Positions 1-5,169 of a stretch of DNA of 9,339 bases are shown here, piece by piece (position 1 is the first letter of the stretch; each line of letters opens with the position of its first letter). This DNA is from Oscillospiraceae bacterium. Lineage in GTDB: Bacteria; Bacillota; Clostridia; Oscillospirales; Oscillospiraceae. The stretch is from NCBI GenBank assembly GCA_028691385.1, contig JAQUZL010000081.1, forward strand, positions 1 through 9,339, written 5' to 3'. A program made the position numbers and the translations under genes. The notes below the pieces were generated by a model, which saw only the letters and a list, made by a program, of their open reading frames with translations, searched no databases and was not told where the DNA came from.

Positions 1-1344
1 GACGTCATCCGGGGCGTGGTCAATGAAACGCTGGATTGTCCGCTTGCGTATCGGGTCGGACAGGCTGTGGCCATCGCAATGACCGAGGAGGGACGCGGCA
101 AGCCGCTGGTGCTCATCGGCAAGGATACCCGCATCTCGTCGGATCTGCTGGAAAACGCCATGACGGCGGGCTTGCTTGCCTGCGGCGCAAACGTGATGAG
201 CCTTGGCGTCATCCCGACGCCGGCGGTCGCCTATCTCACGGTGCACAATCAGGCCAGCGCTGGTATTGTGATTTCGGCGTCCCACAATCCGTTTGAGCAC
301 AACGGCATCAAGATTTTTTCCGGCGAGGGCTTTAAGCTCAGCGACGCCCTGGAAGAGAAAATCGAATCGCTGATCCTTTCTGGGGAAGCGCTGCCACTCA
401 AGACCCACGGTAAGCTGGGACGCATCGTCTCCGGCGCGGGGCAAAAAGAGCTGTATATCGTGCACCTTGCTTCCACCGTCCCGGAGGGGCTGGCGGGCAA
501 GCGCGTGCTGATCGACTGCGCCAACGGCGCGTCGTCCGCCACCGCGGCGGATCTGTTCCGCCGGTTTGAAATCACCACGGATTTCATCCACAATACGCCA
601 GACGGCACCAATATCAACCGGGAGTGCGGCTCGACCCATCTCAAGAGCCTTTCCCAGAGCGTGGTGGCCGGCAGCTATGACCTCGGCCTTGCCTTCGACG
701 GCGACGCCGATCGCTGCCTTGCCGTGGACGAAAACGGCGAAGAGGTGGACGGCGACAAGATTATGGCCATCTGCGCAACCGAGCTGCGCCAGCAGGGAAA
801 GCTGCCGAACGGCGGCTTTGTGGCCACGGTGATGTCCAATCTTGGCCTGCACAAATATGCCGCTGCGCACAATTTTAAGGTACTCAGCGCGGCAGTGGGC
901 GACCGCAACGTGTTAGAGCTGATGCAGAAGGAAAAGATGGTGCTGGGCGGCGAGCAGTCCGGCCATATCATCTTCCTGAACCATATGACCACCGGCGACG
1001 GCGAGCTGGCGGCGCTGCAGCTGCTGCGCATTTTGTGCAAGTGCACCAAGACGCTTTCGGGACTTTGCGCAGAGATTCCGCGCTACCCGCAGGTGCTCAT
1101 CAACGTCAAAGGGCCTGTTTCCAATGATGCCAAGGCCGCGCTCATCGCGTCGAGCGAAATGCAGCAGATCATTGCCGAGGGAGAAGCGCGCCTGCATGGC
1201 GACGGCCGCATTTTGGTGCGCCCATCCGGCACGGAAGCGCTCATTCGTGTGATGGTGGAGTCTGCGGACGCGGAAACCGCACAAACGGTCGCAAAAGACG
1301 TGGCGAAGATGGTAGAAAATTCACAAATTGTAGCAAAAAATTAA
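1..1344 (+). CDS. glmM: Phosphoglucosamine mutase GlmM (5' end cut by window)
   Basis: GlmM interconverts glucosamine-6-phosphate and glucosamine-1-phosphate in the cytosol, on the way to UDP-GlcNAc for peptidoglycan. The reading frame is open from base 1, and the first visible residues (DVIRGVVNE) match the N-terminal TDG(V/I)RG-x-x-N motif, so only about ten codons lie outside the window; the GTG at 16 is internal. All four alpha-D-phosphohexomutase landmarks are visible: the catalytic serine loop SASHNP (phosphoserine codon 280-282), the metal loop DGDADR (697-714), the sugar-binding loop GGEQSG (946-963) and the phosphate-binding RPSGTE (1219-1236). SASHNP and the roughly 450-aa length favour GlmM over phosphomannomutase. 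Two small deviations are seen: V instead of the usual G in the N-terminal TDG motif, and A instead of P after RPSGTE. No terminator follows the stop codon, so transcription may continue into the next unit. Confidence 0.95.
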   Translation, partial: DVIRGVVNETLDCPLAYRVGQAVAIAMTEEGRGKPLVLIGKDTRISSDLLENAMTAGLLACGANVMSLGVIPTPAVAYLTVHNQASAGIVISASHNPFEHNGIKIFSGEGFKLSDALEEKIESLILSGEALPLKTHGKLGRIVSGAGQKELYIVHLASTVPEGLAGKRVLIDCANGASSATAADLFRRFEITTDFIHNTPDGTNINRECGSTHLKSLSQSVVAGSYDLGLAFDGDADRCLAVDENGEEVDGDKIMAICATELRQQGKLPNGGFVATVMSNLGLHKYAAAHNFKVLSAAVGDRNVLELMQKEKMVLGGEQSGHIIFLNHMTTGDGELAALQLLRILCKCTKTLSGLCAEIPRYPQVLINVKGPVSNDAKAALIASSEMQQIIAEGEARLHGDGRILVRPSGTEALIRVMVESADAETAQTVAKDVAKMVENSQIVAKN

Positions 1345-1361
1345 AAAACTTTCATTTACTA

Positions 1362-1391
1362 TTGACAAAAACGAAATCCAGCGTATATAAT
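1362..1391 (+). promoter_or_regulatory. SigmaA-type promoter of the zinc-ribbon gene
   Basis: A perfect -35 TTGACA (1362-1367) and a perfect -10 TATAAT (1386-1391) are separated by 18 nt. Transcription would start near 1398, leaving a leader of about 155 nt before the ATG at 1556. It lies only 18 bases after the glmM stop codon, so the zinc-ribbon gene has its own strong promoter. Confidence 0.88.
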
Positions 1392-1397
1392 AGGAAG

Positions 1398-1555
1398 TGC
1401 AAAAGGGAAAGAATCGCGATTGTTTCCCCGCTGCGTTCTTTCCGGCGATTATGGCTGTGCCATTCGCGATATAAACCACCCGGGTGCGACTGATCAACAA
1501 GTAATTGGATGGCATTCCACTAGGGCAATCACTGAGTAAAAGAGAGGAAAACCAA
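1398..1555 (+). promoter_or_regulatory. Long structured 5' leader of the zinc-ribbon gene
   Basis: About 155 nt lie between the predicted transcription start and the ATG, with no credible coding sequence. One stem pairs GGAAAGAA (1406-1413) with TTCTTTCC (1436-1443), extended by CGC/GCG (1415-1417 with 1433-1435) past one bulged base. A second small hairpin pairs ATGGC (1451-1455) with GCCAT (1459-1463). A 10-bp palindrome CACCCGGGTG lies at 1477-1486. A second ATGGC at 1509-1513 could compete for the same GCCAT arm. I do not recognise a named riboswitch or T-box here. A cis-acting regulatory role is inferred from length and pairing only. Confidence 0.45.
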
Positions 1556-1837
1556 ATGTACCAAGATAAAACTTTAATCTGCAAGGAATGTGGCTCTGAA
1601 TTCATTTTCACTGCCGGCGAACAGGAATTCTACGCTGAGCGTGGTTTCCAGAATGAGCCGCAGCGCTGCAAGGCTTGCCGTGACTCCCGCAAGAATGCCG
1701 CCCGTGGCCCGAGAGAGTACTTTGAAGCAACCTGCGCTTCCTGCGGCGGCGTTGCCAAGGTGCCGTTCCAGCCGAAGTCCGATCGCCCGGTCTACTGCAG
1801 CGACTGCTTCGCTCGTATGCGTCAGAGCCGCGACTAA
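1556..1837 (+). CDS. Double zinc-ribbon protein (zf-trcl plus CxxC-x17-CxxC)
   Basis: A 93-aa protein with two zinc-binding halves. Residues 1-46 match the probable zinc-ribbon family zf-trcl, with C9/C12 and C38/C41 around the characteristic FTAGEQEFYAERGF segment. Residues 58-88 form a CxxC-x17-CxxC unit (C60, C63, C81, C84) ending in RPVYCSDCF. The eight cysteines would hold two zinc ions. No signal peptide or membrane segment is seen, so it is cytosolic. The family is widespread in Clostridia and its biochemical role is not established; nucleic-acid or ribosome association is only a guess. The ATG at 1556 is chosen because a GAGG (1544-1547) sits 8 nt upstream and family members start MYxDKTL; an upstream TTG at 1505 lies inside the leader. 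It is monocistronic, with its own promoter and terminator. Confidence 0.9.
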   Translation: MYQDKTLICKECGSEFIFTAGEQEFYAERGFQNEPQRCKACRDSRKNAARGPREYFEATCASCGGVAKVPFQPKSDRPVYCSDCFARMRQSRD

Positions 1838-1846
1838 TTGAACGAT

Positions 1847-1881
1847 AAAAAGAGGTGCTGCCTTGCAGCGCCTCTTTTTTT
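1847..1881 (+). terminator. Rho-independent terminator of the zinc-ribbon gene
   Basis: Arms 1847-1861 and 1865-1879 form a 15-bp stem (one T-G pair) with a CTT loop, followed by a run of Ts (1875-1881). The left arm begins with an A run, so it could also work weakly on the opposite strand. Confidence 0.9.
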
Positions 1882-1887
1882 GCGCCC

Positions 1888-1919
1888 TCGGACGCGATGC
1901 CTCTCGGCATGGCGTCCGA
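1888..1919. repeat. Imperfect inverted repeat (hairpin) in the intergenic gap
   Basis: The 14-nt arms 1888-1901 (TCGGACGCGATGCC) and 1906-1919 (GGCATGGCGTCCGA) are complementary at 13 of 14 positions around a TCTC loop. No T run follows on either strand, so it is not a typical intrinsic terminator. It starts 7 nt after the zinc-ribbon terminator. The rest of the 1882-2044 stretch has no plausible gene. Confidence 0.7.
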
Positions 1920-1941
1920 CAAAACCTGCCACCCCCGCCGC

Positions 1942-1974
1942 TGTCATTCCGAGGAGCGAAGCGACGAAGAATCT
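1942..1974 (+). repeat. Probable dispersed intergenic repeat (TGTCATTCC...GAAGAATCT)
   Basis: The 33-nt segment starts TGTCATTCCGAGG, continues through GAGCGAAGCGACG and ends GAAGAATCT. From memory this closely resembles a short repeat that recurs between genes in many unrelated bacterial genomes. Its ends are weakly complementary (ATTC with GAAT). A 7-bp inverted repeat, CCGCTGT (1938-1944) and ACAGCGG (2009-2015), brackets it and may mark the edges of a small mobile-like unit, or may be chance. Only one copy is in this window, so repeat status rests on recall. Confidence 0.5.
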
Positions 1975-2044
1975 GACTAAAAACGGATGAAGCGCCACTG
2001 CGCGAAAAACAGCGGTCAAAAATCACTGAAATTTTGAAAAGGCA

Positions 2045-2072
2045 TTGACAAACTGTGCATACTGTGTATACT
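2045..2072 (+). promoter_or_regulatory. Promoter of the gntR-ABC transporter operon
   Basis: A perfect -35 TTGACA (2045-2050) is followed after 16 nt by TATACT (2067-2072) as -10. Transcription would start near 2079-2080, about 25 nt before the chosen start codon. The -10 and most of the spacer are made of the repeats annotated as the operator, so a bound repressor would block RNA polymerase. Confidence 0.82.
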
Positions 2073-2087
2073 GTTTATATACAGTAT
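2052..2087 (+). promoter_or_regulatory. Putative GntR/YtrA operator: three tandem 9-mers plus palindrome
   Basis: Three head-to-tail copies of ACTGTNNAT occupy 2052-2060, 2061-2069 and 2070-2078 (ACTGTGCAT, ACTGTGTAT, ACTGTTTAT). The last copy is the left part of a near-perfect 20-bp palindrome, ATACTGTtTATAtACAGTAT (2068-2087), with 7-bp outer arms. A palindrome over the -10 and start site is the expected place for an autorepressing GntR dimer. That the product of the adjacent regulator gene binds here is inferred from position. Confidence 0.7.
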
Positions 2088-2091
2088 GAAT

Positions 2092-2095
2092 GGAG
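2092..2095 (+). promoter_or_regulatory. Ribosome binding site that decides the gntR start
   Basis: GGAG at 2092-2095 lies 8 nt before the ATG at 2104. The earlier in-frame ATG at 2086 would be only about 7 nt from the predicted transcription start and has no binding site. Confidence 0.75.
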
Positions 2096-2103
2096 CGAAC
2101 GCC

Positions 2104-2484
2104 ATGGAGATCATCATACGCAACTTTGATAACCAACCGATCTATGAGCAGATCGCAAATCAAATCAAGGCCATGATTCTGTCCGGGCAGTTGTCGCCCG
2201 GCGACGCGCTGCCGTCCATCCGCGCACTGGCAAGAGATTTGAAGATTTCCGTCATCACCACCAAGCGCGCCTATGACGAGCTGGAAGCCGAGGGCTTTCT
2301 CAGCACGGTGGCGGGTAAGGGCAGCTTTGTGGCCGAGAAAGATCTGCGTCTGGTGCGTGAGGGGCAGCTGCGGCAGCTGGAGGCGCACCTGGAACAAGCC
2401 CGGGCGCTTGCCGCACGATGCGGTTTGAGCCTGCAGGAAACACTGGACATGGCGCGCCTGATTTTTGAGGAGGAATTGCAATGA
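2104..2484 (+). CDS. GntR-family (YtrA-type) transcriptional regulator
   Basis: A 126-aa DNA-binding regulator, likely a repressor of its own operon. Residues 1-72 are a GntR winged helix-turn-helix with the hallmark sequence QPIYEQIANQIK (11-22), GDALPSIRALA (33-43), a recognition-helix region ISVITTKRAYDELEAEGF (48-65) and the wing GKGSFV (71-76). The C-terminal part (80-126) is a short helical dimerization segment instead of a FadR, UTRA or aminotransferase domain, which places it in the YtrA subfamily. YtrA-type regulators typically control the adjacent ABC transporter operon, as here. The gene overlaps the ATPase gene by ATGA (2481-2484), indicating translational coupling. The inducer is unknown; relatives respond to cell-envelope-active compounds or peptides. 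Confidence 0.9.
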   Translation: MEIIIRNFDNQPIYEQIANQIKAMILSGQLSPGDALPSIRALARDLKISVITTKRAYDELEAEGFLSTVAGKGSFVAEKDLRLVREGQLRQLEAHLEQARALAARCGLSLQETLDMARLIFEEELQ

Positions 2485-3335
2485 ATGCCATTGAACTATC
2501 CCATGTGAACAAAGCATTTGGAGATTTTTCCATTCAGGATCTGTCGTTGACGGTGCCAGAGGGCACAATTTGCGGCCTGATCGGCGAAAATGGCGCGGGA
2601 AAATCCACCACCATTCGCCTTTTGATGCACGCGCTGCGCGCGGACAGCGGCAATCTTTCCGTGCTTGGCATCGACGTCAACGCGCCGGAATTTCTTGCGG
2701 TCAAGCAGGACGTGGGCGTGGTGCTGGACGAGGCCTATTTTCCGGAGGTCATGGATGCGGTGCAGGTGGGCAAAATCATGGCGTCGACCTATACGCGCTG
2801 GGACGCGGCGCAGTATGCGGGTTTTCTGGATCGATTCCAGCTGCCGCGCAAAAAGCAGTTCAAGGACTATTCCCGCGGCATGACCATGAAGCTGGCCATC
2901 GCGGTGGCGCTGTCCCATGCGCCGCGGCTATTGGTGCTGGACGAGGCCACGGCGGGTCTGGATACCATCGTTCGCAACGAGATTTTGGAGCTGTTTCGCG
3001 ATTTTGTCAGCCAGCCGAACCACTCCATTCTGATTTCATCCCACATTCTCAGTGATTTGGAAAAGCTCTGCGACTACATTGCGTTTTTACATCAGGGCAA
3101 GCTGGTCGTCAGCGAGGAAAAAGACCGGCTGCTGGAGCGCTATGGCCTGTTCTCCGGCACAGCCGAGCAGTTTGCCGCGCTGCGCGCGGAGGCGGTTGCG
3201 GGCGTGGAGCACTTAGCCTATGGCGGCGTGCGCGCACTGGTGCGCCGCGCAGCCGCGCCAGCCGCGCTGTCGCTGGAAAAACCGACCATTGAGGATATAA
3301 TTTTGTTTCTGGTGAAAGGGGAGAAGGCTGCATGA
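2481..3335 (+). CDS. ABC transporter ATP-binding protein (ABC-2 type, YtrB/BcrA-like)
   Basis: A 284-aa cytosolic ATPase subunit that would pair with the permease encoded just downstream. Motifs in order: Walker A GENGAGKST (35-43); a Q-loop region reading VGVVLDE (78-84) with no glutamine at the usual place; a divergent signature YSRGM (130-134) in place of LSGGQ; Walker B LLVLDEA (150-156) with catalytic E155, then D-loop AGLD; and H-loop His188 in SSHIL. The C-terminal tail has KPTIEDIILFLVKGE (267-281), typical of this exporter group. A GAGGAGG site (2467-2473) lies 7 nt before the start, and both ends of the gene overlap neighbours by ATGA. With one ATPase and one permease, the complex is probably a homodimer of each. 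The substrate cannot be read from sequence; relatives handle lipids, peptides or antibiotics. Confidence 0.92.
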   Translation: MNAIELSHVNKAFGDFSIQDLSLTVPEGTICGLIGENGAGKSTTIRLLMHALRADSGNLSVLGIDVNAPEFLAVKQDVGVVLDEAYFPEVMDAVQVGKIMASTYTRWDAAQYAGFLDRFQLPRKKQFKDYSRGMTMKLAIAVALSHAPRLLVLDEATAGLDTIVRNEILELFRDFVSQPNHSILISSHILSDLEKLCDYIAFLHQGKLVVSEEKDRLLERYGLFSGTAEQFAALRAEAVAGVEHLAYGGVRALVRRAAAPAALSLEKPTIEDIILFLVKGEKAA

Positions 3336-3913
3336 AAGCGCTGGTGTGGAAGGATATTTACGTTTTGACGCGCCAAATGCGCATCTTTTTGCTGTTGCTG
3401 GTCGTCTTTGCGGTGATGCCGGGGTATTCCATGACCACCTTCGCCACGGTCTATGCGGCGATGATGCCGTTCACGGCGATTGCCTATGACGAGCGCAGCA
3501 AGTGGGACTCCCTCGCGGCAATGATGCCCTATTCGGTCAAGCAGATCGTGACGTCCAAATATGTGCTGGGCTATGGCTTCGTCGCCGGTGCGGCGCTCAT
3601 CAGCGCCATTGCCAAGGTCTTTGTGCGCGGCGGCCTGATCCTTTCTCTCACCAGCCTGTGCGTGGGCTTGCTCATCATGGCGCTGGTGCTGCCGCTGGTG
3701 TTCCGCTTTGGCGTGGAAAAGGGCAGAATGGCCTTTGTTCTGATTGTGGTCGTGGTGGCGGTTGGCGGCGCATCGCTGGCAACCGGCGTGGCAAGCGCTG
3801 TATCCGGGACGAGCGCGCTGCAGCTGACGTGGTGGCTGGCGATGGCTGCAATCGTGAGCAACATCGGTTCCATCTGGCTTTCCGTCCGATTTTACAGCAG
3901 ACGGATGGCGTGA
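3332..3913 (+). CDS. ABC-2 type transporter permease
   Basis: A 193-aa integral membrane protein with about six hydrophobic segments (roughly residues 17-32, 36-52, 77-97, 102-124, 132-157, 165-187). Between segments 2 and 3 it carries YDERSKWDSLAAMMPYSVKQ followed by IVTSKY, the conserved cytosolic loop of the ABC2_membrane_5 type family seen in small permeases next to YtrA/YtrB-like genes. It presumably forms the membrane channel for the upstream ATPase. Its start overlaps the ATPase stop by ATGA, and a GGGGAG site (3318-3323) lies 8 nt upstream. It is the last gene of the operon, followed at once by a terminator. There is no extracellular domain or second permease. Confidence 0.88.
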   Translation: MKALVWKDIYVLTRQMRIFLLLLVVFAVMPGYSMTTFATVYAAMMPFTAIAYDERSKWDSLAAMMPYSVKQIVTSKYVLGYGFVAGAALISAIAKVFVRGGLILSLTSLCVGLLIMALVLPLVFRFGVEKGRMAFVLIVVVVAVGGASLATGVASAVSGTSALQLTWWLAMAAIVSNIGSIWLSVRFYSRRMA

Positions 3914-3925
3914 TCCGCAAAGCGG

Positions 3926-3956
3926 AAAAGGGCATCGGGATTCCGATGCCCTTTTT
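3926..3956 (+). terminator. Rho-independent terminator of the gntR-ABC operon
   Basis: Arms 3926-3938 (AAAAGGGCATCGG) and 3943-3955 form a perfect 13-bp stem with a GATT loop, ending in a five-T run (3952-3956). A smaller stem TCCGC-AAA-GCGGA (3914-3926) directly precedes it. Confidence 0.9.
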
Positions 3957-3971
3957 GGCGCAATAAAAAAG

Positions 3972-4000
3972 TTGACGCGGCGCTGTTTTTTGCTTATGCT
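3972..4000 (+). promoter_or_regulatory. Promoter of the radical SAM gene
   Basis: -35 TTGACG (3972-3977) and -10 TATGCT (3995-4000) are separated by exactly 17 nt. Predicted transcription start is near 4007. It starts 15 bases after the operon terminator, so the radical SAM gene is a separate transcription unit. Confidence 0.75.
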
Positions 4001-4026
4001 AAGAAAAAATGGCGCGGCATGACCGC

Positions 4027-4033
4027 AGAAAGG
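4027..4033 (+). promoter_or_regulatory. Ribosome binding site supporting the radical SAM start at 4040
   Basis: AGAAAGG (4027-4033) ends 6 nt before the ATG at 4040. The earlier in-frame ATG at 4019 would have only about a 12-nt leader and no purine-rich site at the right distance. Confidence 0.6.
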
Positions 4034-4039
4034 CGCACA

Positions 4040-5122
4040 ATGGAGTCGTTGGAACAATCTCTCACAGACAGTGTGGAAAAAATCATCCGGCAGGCGAGAA
4101 AGCAGGCGCTGAAAAATCCAAAGCAGAGCCTGTTTTTGGCGCAGTATGCCGCCGCAAGCCGGGGCGCGGCGCAAAAGCGGAAGAAAGCGGCGCAGTGCGG
4201 CGCGCCGATTCCGCCGTTCCTCATTGCCAGCATCACGGCGCAGTGCAACCTGCATTGCGCCGGGTGCTACGCGCGTGCCGGACAAACCTGCGGCGACAGC
4301 GAGATGGCGCGTGCGCTGACCGACGCGCAATGGGGTGCGATTTTTGCCGAGGCGCAGGCGCTGGGTGTGGGCTTTATTCTGCTGGCCGGCGGAGAGCCGA
4401 TGCTGCGCATGGGCGTGTTGGAGCAGGCGGCCATGACGCGGAAAATTGTCTTTCCGGTGTTCACCAACGGGACGCTGCTGCAGCAGGCGCAGCTTGCGCT
4501 GCTCGATGACTGCCGCAACCTGATTCCGGTGCTGAGCCTGGAGGGCGGCGCGGCGCGCACAGAGCAGCGGCGGGGCGCGGGCGTCTATTCGCTGCTGGAA
4601 ACAGCCATGAACAAGCTGCAGGAAAAGCGCATCTTTTTCGGCGCTTCCATCACAGTGACCACCGAGAATCTGCAAGAGGTCACCGCTGACGCGTTTTTGC
4701 GCGCGCTGGCGGACAAGGGCTGCAAGCTGGTGATCTATGTGGACTATGAGCCGGTCACCGACAAGACGCGCGATCTTGCGCCGGGCGCGGCGGAACGCGC
4801 CTACCTGCAAGCAAGGCTCTCGCAGCTGCGCAGCCGGGACGATGCGCTGCTCACCCTCGCGTTCCCGGGCGATGAGCTGCAAACCGGCGGCTGCCTTGCG
4901 GCGGGGCGGGGATTTTTTCACATCAATGCTGCGGGCGGGGCCGAGCCATGTCCGTTTTCCCCGGTTTCCGACGCCAACGTGGCGGCAGTCGGGCTGGCAG
5001 CGGCGCTGCGCTCGCCGCTGTTTCGGGCGCTGCGGGAAAGCGTGATGCTGCAAAGTCCGCACGACGGCGCATGCGCCCTGTTTGGCAGGACGCGCGAGGT
5101 GGAGCAGCTGATCACAAGATGA
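4040..5122 (+). CDS. Radical SAM protein with reduced SPASM/twitch-like C-terminus, substrate unknown
   Basis: A 360-aa enzyme (7 residues longer if the ATG at 4019 is used). The 4Fe-4S site is CNLHCAGC (C69, C73, C76, the CxxxCxxC motif), and LAGGEP (GGEP at 117-120) is the SAM-binding motif, so S-adenosylmethionine cleavage to a 5'-deoxyadenosyl radical is expected. The C-terminal region contains GGCLAAGRGFFHINAAGG then AEPCPF (C285, C304) and a final C345, resembling the SPASM pattern but with three cysteines, enough for at most one auxiliary cluster. The N-terminal 60 residues are basic and helical. Relatives modify peptides or act in cofactor and heme-type pathways, but no precursor peptide or pathway partner is visible. 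It is monocistronic, with its own promoter and a terminator shared with rqcH. Confidence 0.85.
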   Translation: MESLEQSLTDSVEKIIRQARKQALKNPKQSLFLAQYAAASRGAAQKRKKAAQCGAPIPPFLIASITAQCNLHCAGCYARAGQTCGDSEMARALTDAQWGAIFAEAQALGVGFILLAGGEPMLRMGVLEQAAMTRKIVFPVFTNGTLLQQAQLALLDDCRNLIPVLSLEGGAARTEQRRGAGVYSLLETAMNKLQEKRIFFGASITVTTENLQEVTADAFLRALADKGCKLVIYVDYEPVTDKTRDLAPGAAERAYLQARLSQLRSRDDALLTLAFPGDELQTGGCLAAGRGFFHINAAGGAEPCPFSPVSDANVAAVGLAAALRSPLFRALRESVMLQSPHDGACALFGRTREVEQLITR

Positions 5123-5126
5123 AAAC

Positions 5127-5166
5127 ACGCCGCGATCCGAGCGCTTTCGGATCGCGGCGTATTTTT
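5127..5166. terminator. Bidirectional terminator between radical SAM gene and rqcH
   Basis: A perfect 14-bp stem (arms 5127-5140 and 5147-5160, 6-nt loop) is followed on the + strand by TTTTT (5162-5166), and on the - strand by GTTTTC from the A run at 5122-5125. It lies between convergent stop codons at 5122 (+) and 5170 (-). Confidence 0.9.
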
Positions 5167-5169
5167 CGG

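Noticed and set aside
1345..1555. T-box or other named riboswitch in the zinc-ribbon leader
   Set aside because: No T-box GGTGG core pairing, antiterminator/terminator pair or other known conserved core could be found by eye.
2086..2103. Earlier ATG for the GntR regulator, adding six residues
   Set aside because: It lies within the operator palindrome, about 7 nt from the predicted transcription start with no ribosome binding site; GGAG supports 2104.
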